Origin: Flavobacteriaceae bacterium | GTDB lineage: Bacteria; Bacteroidota; Bacteroidia; Flavobacteriales; Flavobacteriaceae | Length of the DNA stretch: 12,696 nucleotides | Assembly: GCA_947482805.1 (NCBI GenBank) | Contig: CANKLK010000053.1 | Span: forward strand, 1 to 12,696 | Direction: 5' to 3' | Part shown: one piece after another, positions 1 to 5,212 of the stretch | How positions within the stretch are numbered: the stretch's first letter is position 1 | Layout: the number at the start of each line of letters is the position of its first letter | The notes under the pieces: generated by a model | Told to the model about the DNA's origin: nothing | Database searches by the model: none | What the model saw: the letters and a program-made list of their open reading frames with translations, nothing else | Made by a program: the position numbers and the translations under genes

Positions 1-563
1 ACATCAATACTGAAATACAAAAAGCATTCGAAGTCATACAAAATGGCGGTATCATCCTCTATCCTACCGATACGGTTTGGGGAATCGGCTGTGATGCAAC
101 CAATGCCGAAGCAGTGAAAAAAATCTATGCTTTGAAGCAACGTGAAGAATCAAAAAGTATGATTGTTTTGATGAATGGAGAGAAAATGATGTACAATGTT
201 TTCAAGGAAATTCCGGAAACTGCCTGGCAAATTTTGGATCTATCAGAGAAACCAACGACTTTAATACTTGATAATCCAAGAAATGTTGCAGCCAATATTA
301 TTGCCGAGGACAAAACACTAGGCGTTCGATTGGTAAAAGAACCTTTTTGCTTCAAGCTGATGGAACGCATGAAAAAACCATTAGTTTCGACATCGGCAAA
401 TATCTCGGGAATGTTTACTCCAAAATCTTTCAAAGAAATTGCTCCCGAAATTATAAAAGGTGTGGACTATGTAGTAAATTTGCACCACGAAAAAATTTGC
501 GATAAACCTTCAACTATTATTAAGCTTTCGTTAGATAATCAGGTGAAAATTATTAGAAAATGA
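1..563 (+). CDS. tsaC: L-threonylcarbamoyladenylate synthase (Sua5/YrdC family), 5'-partial
   Basis: This cytoplasmic enzyme makes threonylcarbamoyl-AMP from threonine, bicarbonate and ATP, the first step of t6A37 formation in ANN-decoding tRNAs. The reading frame is open from base 3 and continues off the left edge, giving 186 visible codons. Seen motifs are the N-terminal LYPTDTVWGIGCDA segment, the KQREESK motif (family K-x-R substrate-binding region) and STSANISG near residues 131-138, all hallmarks of the YrdC fold. The C-terminal Sua5 domain is absent, so this is the short, single-domain form. The first in-frame ATG, at 114, lies inside the conserved domain and cannot be the start. The YPTDT motif is so near the edge that probably only a few N-terminal residues are missing. 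The stop is 79 nt before the CCA-adding enzyme gene, consistent with a tRNA-maturation transcription unit. Identification is firm; the true start is not visible. Confidence 0.95.
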   Translation, partial: INTEIQKAFEVIQNGGIILYPTDTVWGIGCDATNAEAVKKIYALKQREESKSMIVLMNGEKMMYNVFKEIPETAWQILDLSEKPTTLILDNPRNVAANIIAEDKTLGVRLVKEPFCFKLMERMKKPLVSTSANISGMFTPKSFKEIAPEIIKGVDYVVNLHHEKICDKPSTIIKLSLDNQVKIIRK

Positions 564-635
564 TTCGATTTGAAGATATTAAGATTTGAAGATTACCAAT
601 TAATTTTCAAATTTTAGAATTTTCAAATTTTCAAA
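562..635. repeat. Degenerate 8-bp repeat arrays between tsaC and cca
   Basis: The gap between the two genes is built from octamers in strict 8-nt register. Units at 562-593 resemble TTGAAGAT (exact at 570-577 and 586-593). Units at 604-635 are TTTTCAAA (exact at 604-611, 620-627 and 628-635, with a diverged copy at 612-619). The two blocks are in opposite orientation, so 584-594 can pair with 602-612 in an 11-bp stem with one G-U pair and a 7-nt loop. The second block ends 7 nt before the cca start codon, so a hairpin here could affect translation or act as a weak AU-rich terminator or processing site. That role is inference. Confidence 0.7.
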
Positions 636-642
636 TTAAATT

Positions 643-2061
643 ATGAACTTCACAAAAGCATTAAATAACAAAATCTTTGAAATTATTTCAAAAGCTTCTC
701 AAGAACTTAACCTCGAAAGTTATGTTATTGGCGGATTTGTACGTGATTATTTGCTGCAACGCGATTTTAAGAAAGATATTGATGTTGTTGCCATTGGTTC
801 TGGAATAGATCTAGCATTAAAAGTTTCTGAATTATTACAAAATAAACCCAAAGTTCAGGTCTTCAAAAATTATGGAACTGCAATGCTTCGTTATAAAGAA
901 ATGGACATTGAATTTGTAGGTGCCCGAAAAGAAAGCTATGCCGAACACAGTCGAAATCCCATTGTAGAAAACGGAAGTTTAGAAGATGATCAAAACCGTC
1001 GTGATTTTACCATCAATGCTTTGGCTTTCTCTTTAAACAACGTTAATTATGGCGACTTAGTTGACCCGTTTGATGGTTTAAAAGATTTGAAAAACAGAAT
1101 TATCAAAACACCTTTAAATCCCGATATAACTTATTCCGACGATCCATTGCGAATGATGCGAGCCATTCGTTTTTCGACGCAATTGGACTTTATTATTGAA
1201 GCCAAATCATTGGAAGCTATCGAAAGAAATAAAGAACGCATAAAGATTATATCTGGTGAAAGAATTGTGGACGAATTGAATAAAATTTTATCTACACCAA
1301 AACCATCGATTGGCTTTTTACATTTATATAAAACCGGACTTTTAGAAATCATCCTTCCTGAACTTACAGCGTTGAATAATGTAGAAGAAATAGAAGGACA
1401 TACCCATAAAAATAATTTTTATCATACACTAGAAGTAGTAGATAATATTTGTCCGAATACTGATGACGTATGGCTTCGTTGGGCTGCTTTGCTGCACGAT
1501 ATCGGAAAAGCACCTACTAAAAAATTCAACAAAAAACAAGGTTGGACATTTCACGGACATGAATTCCTTGGTGGAAAAATGGTAAAGAAAATCTTCGAAA
1601 GATTGCACATGCCATTGAACCAAAAAATGAAGTTTGTTGCCAAAATGGTAATGCTGAGTTCCAGACCAATAGTACTTTCAGAAGATATCGTTACCGATTC
1701 AGCAGTACGGCGTTTGGTTTTTGATGCCGGCGAAGATGTGGACAATTTGATGACGTTGTGCGAAGCAGATATTACTACTAAGAATCCAACGAAGTTTAAA
1801 AAGTATCATAATAATTTTGATATTGTTCGCAAGAAGATAATTGAAGTCGAAGAACGCGACCATGTTCGTAATTTCCAGCCACCTATTTCCGGTGAAGAAA
1901 TTATGGAACTCTTTAATTTAAAACCTTCACGCGAAATTGGCGTTTTAAAAGAAGCCGTTAAAGAAGCCATTTTAGAAGGAGAAATTCCGAACGAATACCA
2001 AGCAGCGTATGATTTTGTTTTGAAACGAGCAGAAAAGCTAGGATTGAAAAAAGTAACTTGA
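643..2061 (+). CDS. cca: CCA tRNA nucleotidyltransferase with HD domain
   Basis: This template-independent polymerase adds or repairs the 3'-CCA end of tRNAs, using CTP and ATP. The 472-residue protein shows the class II nucleotidyltransferase head: GGFVRD at 30-35, the metal-binding DID at 45-47, RRDFTINAL at 119-127 and DDPLRMMRAIRF at 166-177, followed by the helical neck/body. An HD phosphohydrolase domain follows, with LLHDIGKAP at 283-291 (H285, D286) and candidate metal ligands H261 and H304. This is the longer HD-containing architecture common in Bacteroidota. The ATG at 643 directly follows the octamer array and leaves the N-terminus at the normal family distance from the GG-x-VRD motif. 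No TAnnTTTG box is visible in the short upstream gap, so co-transcription with the preceding tRNA-modification gene is likely. Poly(A) polymerase is the main alternative for this superfamily, but the HD domain and single copy here favour CCA addition. Confidence 0.93.
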   Translation: MNFTKALNNKIFEIISKASQELNLESYVIGGFVRDYLLQRDFKKDIDVVAIGSGIDLALKVSELLQNKPKVQVFKNYGTAMLRYKEMDIEFVGARKESYAEHSRNPIVENGSLEDDQNRRDFTINALAFSLNNVNYGDLVDPFDGLKDLKNRIIKTPLNPDITYSDDPLRMMRAIRFSTQLDFIIEAKSLEAIERNKERIKIISGERIVDELNKILSTPKPSIGFLHLYKTGLLEIILPELTALNNVEEIEGHTHKNNFYHTLEVVDNICPNTDDVWLRWAALLHDIGKAPTKKFNKKQGWTFHGHEFLGGKMVKKIFERLHMPLNQKMKFVAKMVMLSSRPIVLSEDIVTDSAVRRLVFDAGEDVDNLMTLCEADITTKNPTKFKKYHNNFDIVRKKIIEVEERDHVRNFQPPISGEEIMELFNLKPSREIGVLKEAVKEAILEGEIPNEYQAAYDFVLKRAEKLGLKKVT

Positions 2062-2100
2062 TTTGAAAATTATTTCATTTGAAAATTTGAAAATAAATTA
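2061..2100. repeat. Degenerate 8-bp repeat array downstream of cca
   Basis: Four units in 8-nt register begin at the last base of the cca stop codon. ATTTGAAA occurs at 2061-2068, 2077-2084 and 2085-2092, with a diverged unit at 2069-2076 and an AT-rich tail to 2100. The octamer is the reverse complement of the TTTTCAAA unit upstream of cca (up to register), so cca is bracketed by the same repeat in inverted orientation. The array is too AT-rich for a confident terminator call. Confidence 0.65.
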
Positions 2101-2197
2101 ATAGGATTATTATAATTTTTCTAAGATTAATTAAATAAAAGCAATATAAATTTACAACTTGTAATACGACAACACAGTAATCCAGAATATATAAATA

Positions 2198-3217
2198 ATG
2201 AAAAAATATTTCCCAAAATCGGCAAAAATAGCTTTAATCCTTGTTTATCTTGTGATTTTTGCTGGCGCTTTTGTTAGACTAACAGGTTCAGGGATGGGTT
2301 GCCCTGATTGGCCTAGATGTTTTGGCTATTACATTCCACCAACTGAAAAACAAGAATTATTATTTACAGAAGGAAAAGAATATAACAAAGGACAAGTTAT
2401 TATTAAAGAGGAAACTCTTTTGGTGGCAAAAGAAGACTTTGTAGCGAAATCAACTTTTGATTCAACTAATTGGGAAAAATATACTAAACATGACTACTCC
2501 ATTTTCAATCCATTACACACTTGGGTGGAATATATAAATAGATTGCTTGGCGCATTGGCAGGAATTGCTTGTTTTTTAACTTTTATTTTTTCATTTGGGT
2601 ATTGGAAAGAAAATAGAAAACTCATTTACATTTCATTTTTTATATGCATTTTAATGGGTTTTCAAGCATGGCTTGGAAAGACAGTAGTAGATTCGGAATT
2701 AAATCCTTTTAAAATTACCACTCATATGCTGGCTGCTTTGTTAATCATTTCTTTCCAATTGTATCTTATTTATGAAATTCAAAAAAAAGAAAAGTCCTTT
2801 ATTTTCGATAGCAAGTTTAATAAAATTTTATTCTTAACTATTATTTTAACTATTATTCAAATTCTTTTAGGAACGAGTGTTAGAGAACATGTTGATATAC
2901 TATCGGAAACAGGCGCACCAAAAATATTTTGGCTTCAAAATCCGTCCTTAAGTTTCTATTTCCATAGAACTTTTTCGATAATTGTCTTGCTTGCTAATTT
3001 CTATCTGTTTCTAAGAAATAGAAAATTACAACTTCACTTAAATAAAATAAATTGGATTGTATTCTTGATTTTTATCGAAATACTATCAGGTATAATGATG
3101 TACTATTTAGATTTCCCTTTTGGGACTCAAACTATACATGTAATGCTGGCAACACTGCTTTTTGGATTTCAATTTTATATGGTATTGGAATCTAATCGTA
3201 AAAAAACAATTTTATAA
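2198..3217 (+). CDS. ctaA: Heme A synthase (COX15/CtaA family)
   Basis: This integral membrane enzyme oxidises the C8 methyl group of heme O to a formyl group, giving heme A for aa3/caa3-type cytochrome oxidases. The 339-residue protein has about eight hydrophobic segments (near 9-27, 118-135, 143-160, 173-193, 208-226, 257-272, 285-302 and 313-330). The family signature GAFVRLTGSGMGCPDWPRC is at 23-41, including the extracytoplasmic cysteine pair C35 and C41. The four expected heme-ligand histidines are present at H107, H176, H256 and H314, with the conserved glutamate E111 four residues after H107. A hydrophilic insert (about 45-105) between helix 1 and H107 extends the first external loop. 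The ATG at 2198 places the first helix at the very N-terminus, as in the family. Only an imperfect box (TAAATTTA, 2147-2154) is seen upstream. No other oxidase-assembly gene adjoins it. Confidence 0.95.
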   Translation: MKKYFPKSAKIALILVYLVIFAGAFVRLTGSGMGCPDWPRCFGYYIPPTEKQELLFTEGKEYNKGQVIIKEETLLVAKEDFVAKSTFDSTNWEKYTKHDYSIFNPLHTWVEYINRLLGALAGIACFLTFIFSFGYWKENRKLIYISFFICILMGFQAWLGKTVVDSELNPFKITTHMLAALLIISFQLYLIYEIQKKEKSFIFDSKFNKILFLTIILTIIQILLGTSVREHVDILSETGAPKIFWLQNPSLSFYFHRTFSIIVLLANFYLFLRNRKLQLHLNKINWIVFLIFIEILSGIMMYYLDFPFGTQTIHVMLATLLFGFQFYMVLESNRKKTIL

Positions 3218-3219
3218 TC

Positions 3220-3227
3220 TATATTTG
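3220..3227 (+). promoter_or_regulatory. Candidate promoter -7 box (TATATTTG) of a small transcription unit
   Basis: A perfect match to the Bacteroidota TAnnTTTG -7 element begins 3 nt after the ctaA stop codon. An ATG lies 43 nt downstream at 3270, and a hairpin terminator lies at 3546-3583, giving a predicted transcript of roughly 350 nt. No clear -33 TTG is seen. Confidence 0.45.
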
Positions 3228-3269
3228 CTGCCCGACTATATTGTCGCATTCTCTTGTTTACTATCATAA

Positions 3270-3527
3270 ATGTCTCAACTTGATTCCCAGGATAAATTTT
3301 AGATTTATCAGATTACGGAAGATCTTTCGGAAGGTTTTTTGCTCATCAATTATAGAATACTTGCTTCACTCCTATTCATGCTTTCCTTTTATAGTCTAGG
3401 ATTTCAGCTATTAATTATTGCAGTGATGCTTCCAATGGGTTGGATTGAATTGATAGTGCCATTTTTTATTGCTTATACTATACTAATTTTTATATTAATA
3501 GGGATTCGAAAAGTTTTTATCAAATAA
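3270..3527 (+). pseudogene. Small two-helix membrane protein, apparently split by an in-frame amber codon
   Basis: I do not recognise a family. In one frame, ATG at 3270 opens ten codons (MSQLDSQDKF), then TAG at 3300-3302. The same frame then continues without interruption for 74 codons to a TAA at 3525-3527. The downstream part carries two strongly hydrophobic segments (LASLLFMLSFYSLGFQLLII and, after a short loop, VPFFIAYTILIFILIGI) and ends in the basic tail RKVFIK. Without the TAG the product would be about 85 residues. Alternatively, translation could begin at TTG 3339 (62 residues), with a weak GGAAGG at 3329-3334 upstream, or at ATG 3378. The candidate promoter at 3220 fits a start at 3270 better, since other boxes in this window lie 19-28 nt before their start codons. 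A recent nonsense mutation, a sequencing error and internal re-initiation all remain possible. Confidence 0.45.
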
Positions 3528-3545
3528 AAAACCAGAAAAATGAAC

Positions 3546-3583
3546 ATGCCTCAAAAAGTTAGACACCATTAGAGGCATTTTTT
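3546..3583 (+). terminator. Hairpin terminator after the small membrane ORF
   Basis: ATGCCTC (3546-3552) pairs with GAGGCAT (3572-3578) around a 19-nt loop and runs directly into a tract of six Ts (3578-3583). It lies 19 nt after the stop of the small membrane ORF. The loop contains AAAAAGTTAGACACC, which reminds me of ends of IS3-like elements in Bacteroidota. That resemblance is from memory and unverified. Confidence 0.6.
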
Positions 3584-3630
3584 ATCTAAGAAAAGTTAAG
3601 TATAATCATAGTTCTAAAGAGAGTAATGAA

Positions 3631-3655
3631 ACAATGATTGTTAACAATTGATTGT
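3631..3655. repeat. Imperfect inverted repeat centred on TTGTTAACAA
   Basis: A perfect 10-bp palindrome at 3638-3647 is extended on both sides by ACAAT and ATTGT arms, giving an interrupted inverted repeat of 25 nt. It sits in the 268-nt gap between the hairpin terminator region and the 58-residue membrane protein. It could be a regulator-binding site for the downstream gene, but no protein partner is visible. The rest of this gap is AT-rich without further clear signals; a near-match promoter box (TTATTTTG) is at 3713-3720. Confidence 0.35.
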
Positions 3656-3795
3656 TTATATTTTCTCATACAAATATTTAGCGTATTAAACTTTTTGCTA
3701 TCTTTAAAATAATTATTTTGCATAATGCTATGATTTGCAGCTGAATATCTTTAGCCGCAAAATAAAACACAAAACTAACATTAAAATATATAGTT

Positions 3796-3972
3796 ATGAT
3801 GATAGAAAATAAGGAAGGTTTTTTTAGAGCATTAATGGTATTTTTTTGCTGTGTAATCATCGCGCTTGTAATCGGATATATTTTTGACGCCATTCAGCTT
3901 GCAGCTTCCATTGGAGTTGGTCTTGGCGTACTTTGGATGGGGGTTGCTTATTTTAATCAAAAGGAAAATTAA
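3796..3972 (+). CDS. Small hydrophobic membrane protein (58 aa), unknown function
   Basis: No family is recognised. The frame starts with two consecutive ATG codons (3796 and 3799) and encodes 58 residues. A short charged N-terminus (MMIENKEGFFR) precedes a hydrophobic segment at about 12-30 (rich in V, I, F, with paired cysteines C18 and C19). A second, glycine-rich hydrophobic segment lies at about 36-52, and the tail NQKEN is hydrophilic. This helix-loop-helix layout and clean polar ends look like a real small inner-membrane protein rather than noise. The opposite strand is also open here (3678-3893), but that product is less protein-like. No Shine-Dalgarno site is present, as is normal for the phylum. 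It is separated by 233 nt of AT-rich DNA from the next gene. Confidence 0.55.
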   Translation: MMIENKEGFFRALMVFFCCVIIALVIGYIFDAIQLAASIGVGLGVLWMGVAYFNQKEN

Positions 3973-4151
3973 CCCAATTTCTTAAAATTATTCAAAGGTT
4001 CACTTTCTACAATAACCCATTCAAAATTGAAAGTTTGTTGAATAACTTATAATTCCAAATTACTTAAAATTTGGAGCTATAATATTCTATTCTTATGATA
4101 ACGATTTTTCCAAATAACTAATAGATATCTTTTTAATAATTCACATTTATC

Positions 4152-4167
4152 ATTCAGAATTCTGAAT
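4152..4167. promoter_or_regulatory. Perfect 16-bp palindrome, candidate operator
   Basis: ATTCAGAATTCTGAAT is a perfect palindrome ending 8 nt before the -7 box of the following gene, so it covers the position where the -33 element would lie. A dimeric regulator binding here would be expected to block RNA polymerase. Whether any protein binds is unknown. Confidence 0.45.
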
Positions 4168-4175
4168 TTATAATT

Positions 4176-4183
4176 TATATTTG
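4176..4183 (+). promoter_or_regulatory. Candidate promoter -7 box (TATATTTG) of the pRiA4b ORF-3-like gene
   Basis: A perfect TAnnTTTG match lies 22 nt before the ATG at 4206, predicting a short leader of about 15 nt. No clear TTG -33 element is present; the palindrome at 4152-4167 occupies that position. Confidence 0.6.
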
Positions 4184-4205
4184 TTCGCTTATTAAAAATA
4201 CGATT

Positions 4206-4742
4206 ATGATATATAAATTCAGAGCAATTCTTGATGCAGAAGAAGATGTTTTCAGAGATATTGCTATTCAGGAAGAAGCTACTTTAGAAGATCTACATAA
4301 CGCTATCGTTAATGCTTTTGGTTTTGACGGATTAGAAGTTGCCTCATTTTATACTTGTGATGATACTTGGAATCAGGAAGACGAAATTCCGATGTTTGAT
4401 ACCGGTGATATCCCGGGTGAACAAAAAACAATGAGTGATTATACCTTAAATCAATTGCTTGGCGAAGACCAGACTAAGATTATTTATGTGTATGATTTTA
4501 TCAACATGTGGACATTCCTAGTTGAACTTGCTGCTGTTGAAGAAGCTGAAGTCGGAGAAACGTATCCGAGTTTGTTATTTTCTCATGGTGAATTACCTGC
4601 TATTGCTCCTGAAAAAGAGTTTGAAGCTGAAGGTGAAGATTTCTATTCTGAATTTGAAGATGATTTAGATGAAGACGATTTAGATGCTTTTGGTGGTGAT
4701 GATAGTTTTGAAGATTACGGATTTGAAGAGAATTGGAATTAG
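4206..4742 (+). CDS. Plasmid pRiA4b ORF-3-like / IS1096 TnpR-like family protein
   Basis: The 178-residue protein looks like the PRiA4_ORF3-like family (also labelled IS1096 passenger TnpR family), whose biochemical role is not established. The N-terminal part starts with a beta-strand (MIYKFRAILD) followed by the family's EDVFRDIAIQEEATLEDLHN pattern (about 14-33) and AIVNAFGFDGLEVASFY. The middle carries DYTLNQLL and IIYVYDFINMWTFLVEL (about 92-108), matching the family's Y-x-Y-D-F-x-x-x-W core. From about residue 137 the protein turns into a very acidic tail of E/D/F/Y/G residues (for example DDLDEDDLDAFGGDD) ending in NWN. It ends with TAG immediately before the octamer array at 4743. The start is supported by the promoter box 22 nt upstream. 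Family names mentioning transposons come from early examples; no transposase is nearby. Confidence 0.8.
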   Translation: MIYKFRAILDAEEDVFRDIAIQEEATLEDLHNAIVNAFGFDGLEVASFYTCDDTWNQEDEIPMFDTGDIPGEQKTMSDYTLNQLLGEDQTKIIYVYDFINMWTFLVELAAVEEAEVGETYPSLLFSHGELPAIAPEKEFEAEGEDFYSEFEDDLDEDDLDAFGGDDSFEDYGFEENWN

Positions 4743-4782
4743 GCTTAGTTGCTAAGTTACTGAGCGACTAAGTAATTAAGTT
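4743..4782. repeat. Left 8-bp repeat array flanking the four-helix-bundle gene
   Basis: Five degenerate octamers (consensus RYTNAGYN; units start at 4743, 4751, 4759, 4767 and 4775) begin directly after the preceding stop codon. Bases 4745-4773 match the reverse complement of 5169-5197 at 22 of 29 positions, so the two flanking arrays form imperfect terminal inverted repeats. Confidence 0.7.
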
Positions 4783-4788
4783 TTTTCT

Positions 4789-4796
4789 TATGTTTG
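4789..4796 (+). promoter_or_regulatory. Candidate promoter -7 box (TATGTTTG) of the four-helix-bundle gene
   Basis: A perfect TAnnTTTG match lies just inside the left octamer array and 21 nt before ATG 4818. The potential TTG start at 4794 overlaps this box and so is unlikely to be used. The repeat array covers the -33 position. Confidence 0.55.
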
Positions 4797-4817
4797 TGTA
4801 AACTAAAAATGTACAAC

Positions 4818-5168
4818 ATGAAAACATTCAGAGACTTATTAATTTGGCAAAAAGCAATGAATTTAGTAACTAATACTTATCAAATAACAGAAAAATTTCC
4901 AAAGGAAGAATTATTTGGTTTAACATCTCAAATCAGAAGAAGCGCCATATCAATCCCGAGTAATATTGTAGAAGGTTTTGGAAGAGATAGTAATAAAGAA
5001 TTTTCCAGATTTATAAATATTGCTATAAGCTCTTTATTTGAATTTCAAACACAAATCGAGATTGCAAAAAACATCAATTACTTAAACGAAAACGAATTTA
5101 AAAGTATATATGAAGAAACTCGAGAACTTGAGGCTATGATTATTTCCTTTTCAAAAAAATTAAAATAA
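4818..5168 (+). CDS. Four-helix bundle protein (23S rRNA intervening-sequence / S23 type)
   Basis: The 116-residue protein belongs to the four-helix-bundle family first found as ORFs in intervening sequences of 23S rRNA genes. Its function is unknown; the fold resembles Avd of diversity-generating retroelements. The typical start MKTFRDLLIWQKAMNLV, the central FGLTSQIRRSAISIPSNIVEG (family core R-R-x-x-x-S-I-P-x-N-I-x-E-G) and the following KEFSRFINIAISSLFEFQTQ helix are all seen. ATG 4818 is chosen because the family starts with this M-K-x-F-x-x-L-x-x-W-Q-K motif. ATG 4809 is a possible alternative, and TTG 4794 lies in the promoter box. Here the gene is not inside an rRNA gene. It stands alone between two inverted octamer arrays, which together with it fill the space between the neighbouring genes. 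No reverse transcriptase or variable repeat is present, so a retroelement role is not supported. Confidence 0.9.
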   Translation: MKTFRDLLIWQKAMNLVTNTYQITEKFPKEELFGLTSQIRRSAISIPSNIVEGFGRDSNKEFSRFINIAISSLFEFQTQIEIAKNINYLNENEFKSIYEETRELEAMIISFSKKLK

Positions 5169-5200
5169 ACTCAGACACTCAGTTACTCAGCTACTCATAA
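5169..5200. repeat. Right 8-bp repeat array flanking the four-helix-bundle gene
   Basis: Four octamers of the form ACTCAGnn (units start at 5169, 5177, 5185 and 5193; the last has ACTCATAA) begin immediately after the stop codon. They are in inverted orientation relative to the left array at 4743-4782. The array ends 12 nt before the next ATG and is followed by an A-tract (5204-5212). Confidence 0.75.
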
Positions 5201-5212
5201 ACCAAAAAAAAA

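Noticed and set aside
3678..3893. Minus-strand open frame of 71 codons
   Set aside because: It overlaps the more convincing 58-residue + strand membrane protein, has no visible promoter or family features and reads as the antisense shadow of hydrophobic codons.
4054..4075. Hairpin TCCAAATT...AATTTGGA as a terminator of the 58-residue gene
   Set aside because: The 8-bp stem is real, but no T-tract follows on either strand and it lies about 80 nt after the stop, so it was not called.
4206..4742. Transposon passenger gene or resolvase, as the family name suggests
   Set aside because: No transposase, resolvase catalytic motif or terminal repeats flank it; the name derives from early database examples.
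4794..4817. TTG start for the four-helix-bundle protein
   Set aside because: The codon overlaps the TAnnTTTG promoter box and the family-typical N-terminus begins at ATG 4818.
562..5200. CRISPR arrays at the octamer repeats
   Set aside because: Units are only 8 nt, contiguous without spacers and degenerate, and there are no cas genes.
4743..5200. Diversity-generating retroelement around the Avd-like fold
   Set aside because: There is no reverse transcriptase, template repeat or variable repeat in the window; the four-helix-bundle family is mostly unrelated to such elements.
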